A DNA stretch of 6,646 nt. Source: an uncultured Collinsella sp. (GTDB lineage: Bacteria > Actinomycetota > Coriobacteriia > Coriobacteriales > Coriobacteriaceae). A model generated the notes under the pieces. That model was not told where the DNA came from and made no database searches. It saw nothing but the letters and a program-made list of their open reading frames with translations. Positions 6,048 through 6,646 of the stretch are shown here, one piece after another; within the stretch, counting starts at the first letter, position 1, and each line of letters starts with the position of its first letter. Location of the stretch: positions 1 through 6,646 of the forward strand of contig URNQ01000104.1 of NCBI GenBank assembly GCA_900549245.1, written 5' to 3'. The position numbers and the translations under genes are program-made.

Positions 6048-6646
6048 ATGGACTACAAGATTACCGGCTACGAGCCCGCCCAGCTGTTCCATTTCTTTGA
6101 GGAGGTCAGCGCGATCCCCCGTGGGTCTGGCAACGAGAAGGGCATCAGCGATTTCCTGGTTGCGTTTGCCAAGGAGCGCGGTCTCGATGTGTACCAGGAC
6201 GAGGTCTACAACGTCATCATTCGCAAGCCCGCATCTGCCGGTGCCGAGAATGCCCCGACCGTGATGCTGCAGGGCCACATCGATATGGTGTGCGACAAGT
6301 TGGGCTCCGTTGAGCACGACTTTACGACCGATGGTATCGACCTGGTCGTCAAGGACGGCGTCCTCACCGCTAACGGCACCACTCTGGGCGCCGACAACGG
6401 TATTGCCGTCGCGCTTATGCTTACCGTGCTCAACGACGATTCGATTACCCATCCGGCCCTCGAGTGCGTGTTCACCACCGACGAGGAGACTGGCCTGGTC
6501 GGCGCCGAGACGCTCGACAAGTCCCAGATTAGCGCCCGCACCATGATTAACCTTGACTCCGAGGAAGAGGGCGTTGCCACCGTCAGCTGTGCCGGCGGGG
6601 TCGTCGTTACCTACACCTGCCCGATCGCGCGCGAGCACAAGACCGG
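6048..6646 (+). CDS. pepD: Xaa-His dipeptidase PepD-like (peptidase family M20C), N-terminal part
   Basis: This is a cytoplasmic zinc dipeptidase of the beta-alanyl-histidine (carnosine)/Xaa-His type, which releases amino acids from dipeptides at the end of peptide breakdown. The 199 codons visible are about 40% of the family's usual length of roughly 485 residues; the gene continues past the window. The metal-site motifs are present in order: GHIDM with His77 and catalytic Asp79, GADNG with bridging Asp116, TDEETG with general base Glu146 and ligand Glu147, and NLDSEEEG with Asp170. The early AIPRGSGNE motif (about 22-30) is also typical of M20C. The spacing closely parallels Escherichia coli PepD. 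The last zinc histidine should lie in the unseen C-terminal half. The start is set by a strong ribosome binding site. It follows clpC in the same direction but is separated by a terminator, so it is probably its own unit. The exact dipeptide preference cannot be read from this part. Confidence 0.93.
   Translation, partial: MDYKITGYEPAQLFHFFEEVSAIPRGSGNEKGISDFLVAFAKERGLDVYQDEVYNVIIRKPASAGAENAPTVMLQGHIDMVCDKLGSVEHDFTTDGIDLVVKDGVLTANGTTLGADNGIAVALMLTVLNDDSITHPALECVFTTDEETGLVGAETLDKSQISARTMINLDSEEEGVATVSCAGGVVVTYTCPIAREHKT

Overview
The window is GC-rich, densely coding bacterial DNA with all genes on the + strand. Gene content and protein sequence suggest an anaerobic, gut-type Coriobacteriia (Collinsella/Olsenella-like) genome. 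The clues are a fused 2-hydroxyacyl-CoA dehydratase activase-type protein, an actinobacterial-length ClpC and an M20C dipeptidase, all with strong G/C third-position bias. The taxonomic call is an inference from recall, not a database match.

Layout: (1) Bases 1-2325 hold the C-terminal 774 codons of a large acyl-CoA dehydratase activase-related protein whose N-terminus lies upstream of the window. (2) A TetR-family regulator (2309-2998) starts inside its last codons and is probably translationally coupled to it. (3) A 192-bp gap (2999-3190) holds a GC hairpin without a T-tract, an AT-rich probable promoter/operator stretch and the clpC ribosome binding site. (4) clpC (3191-5833) encodes a complete 880-residue Hsp100 unfoldase with two AAA+ modules and a ClpP-docking VGF loop. 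(5) A clear intrinsic terminator (5859-5893) ends it. (6) A 157-bp gap carries a phased ACCGT-type motif cluster and a possible promoter. (7) The first 199 codons of an M20C Xaa-His dipeptidase (pepD-like) run off the right edge.

The genes form three transcription units with no obvious shared pathway: the dehydratase-like protein with its regulator, a stand-alone clpC, and pepD. ClpC feeds unfolded protein to ClpP, and PepD cleaves dipeptides, so the last two both belong loosely to protein turnover. There is no mobile element, CRISPR array, RNA gene or clearly new system. The most interesting signals are in ClpC: the middle-domain residues that hold other ClpC proteins in an inactive resting state are replaced, the normally conserved stretch before the D2 pore loop is divergent, and the C-terminal tail is long and low in complexity. 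The function of the dehydratase-like protein/TetR pair is also open.
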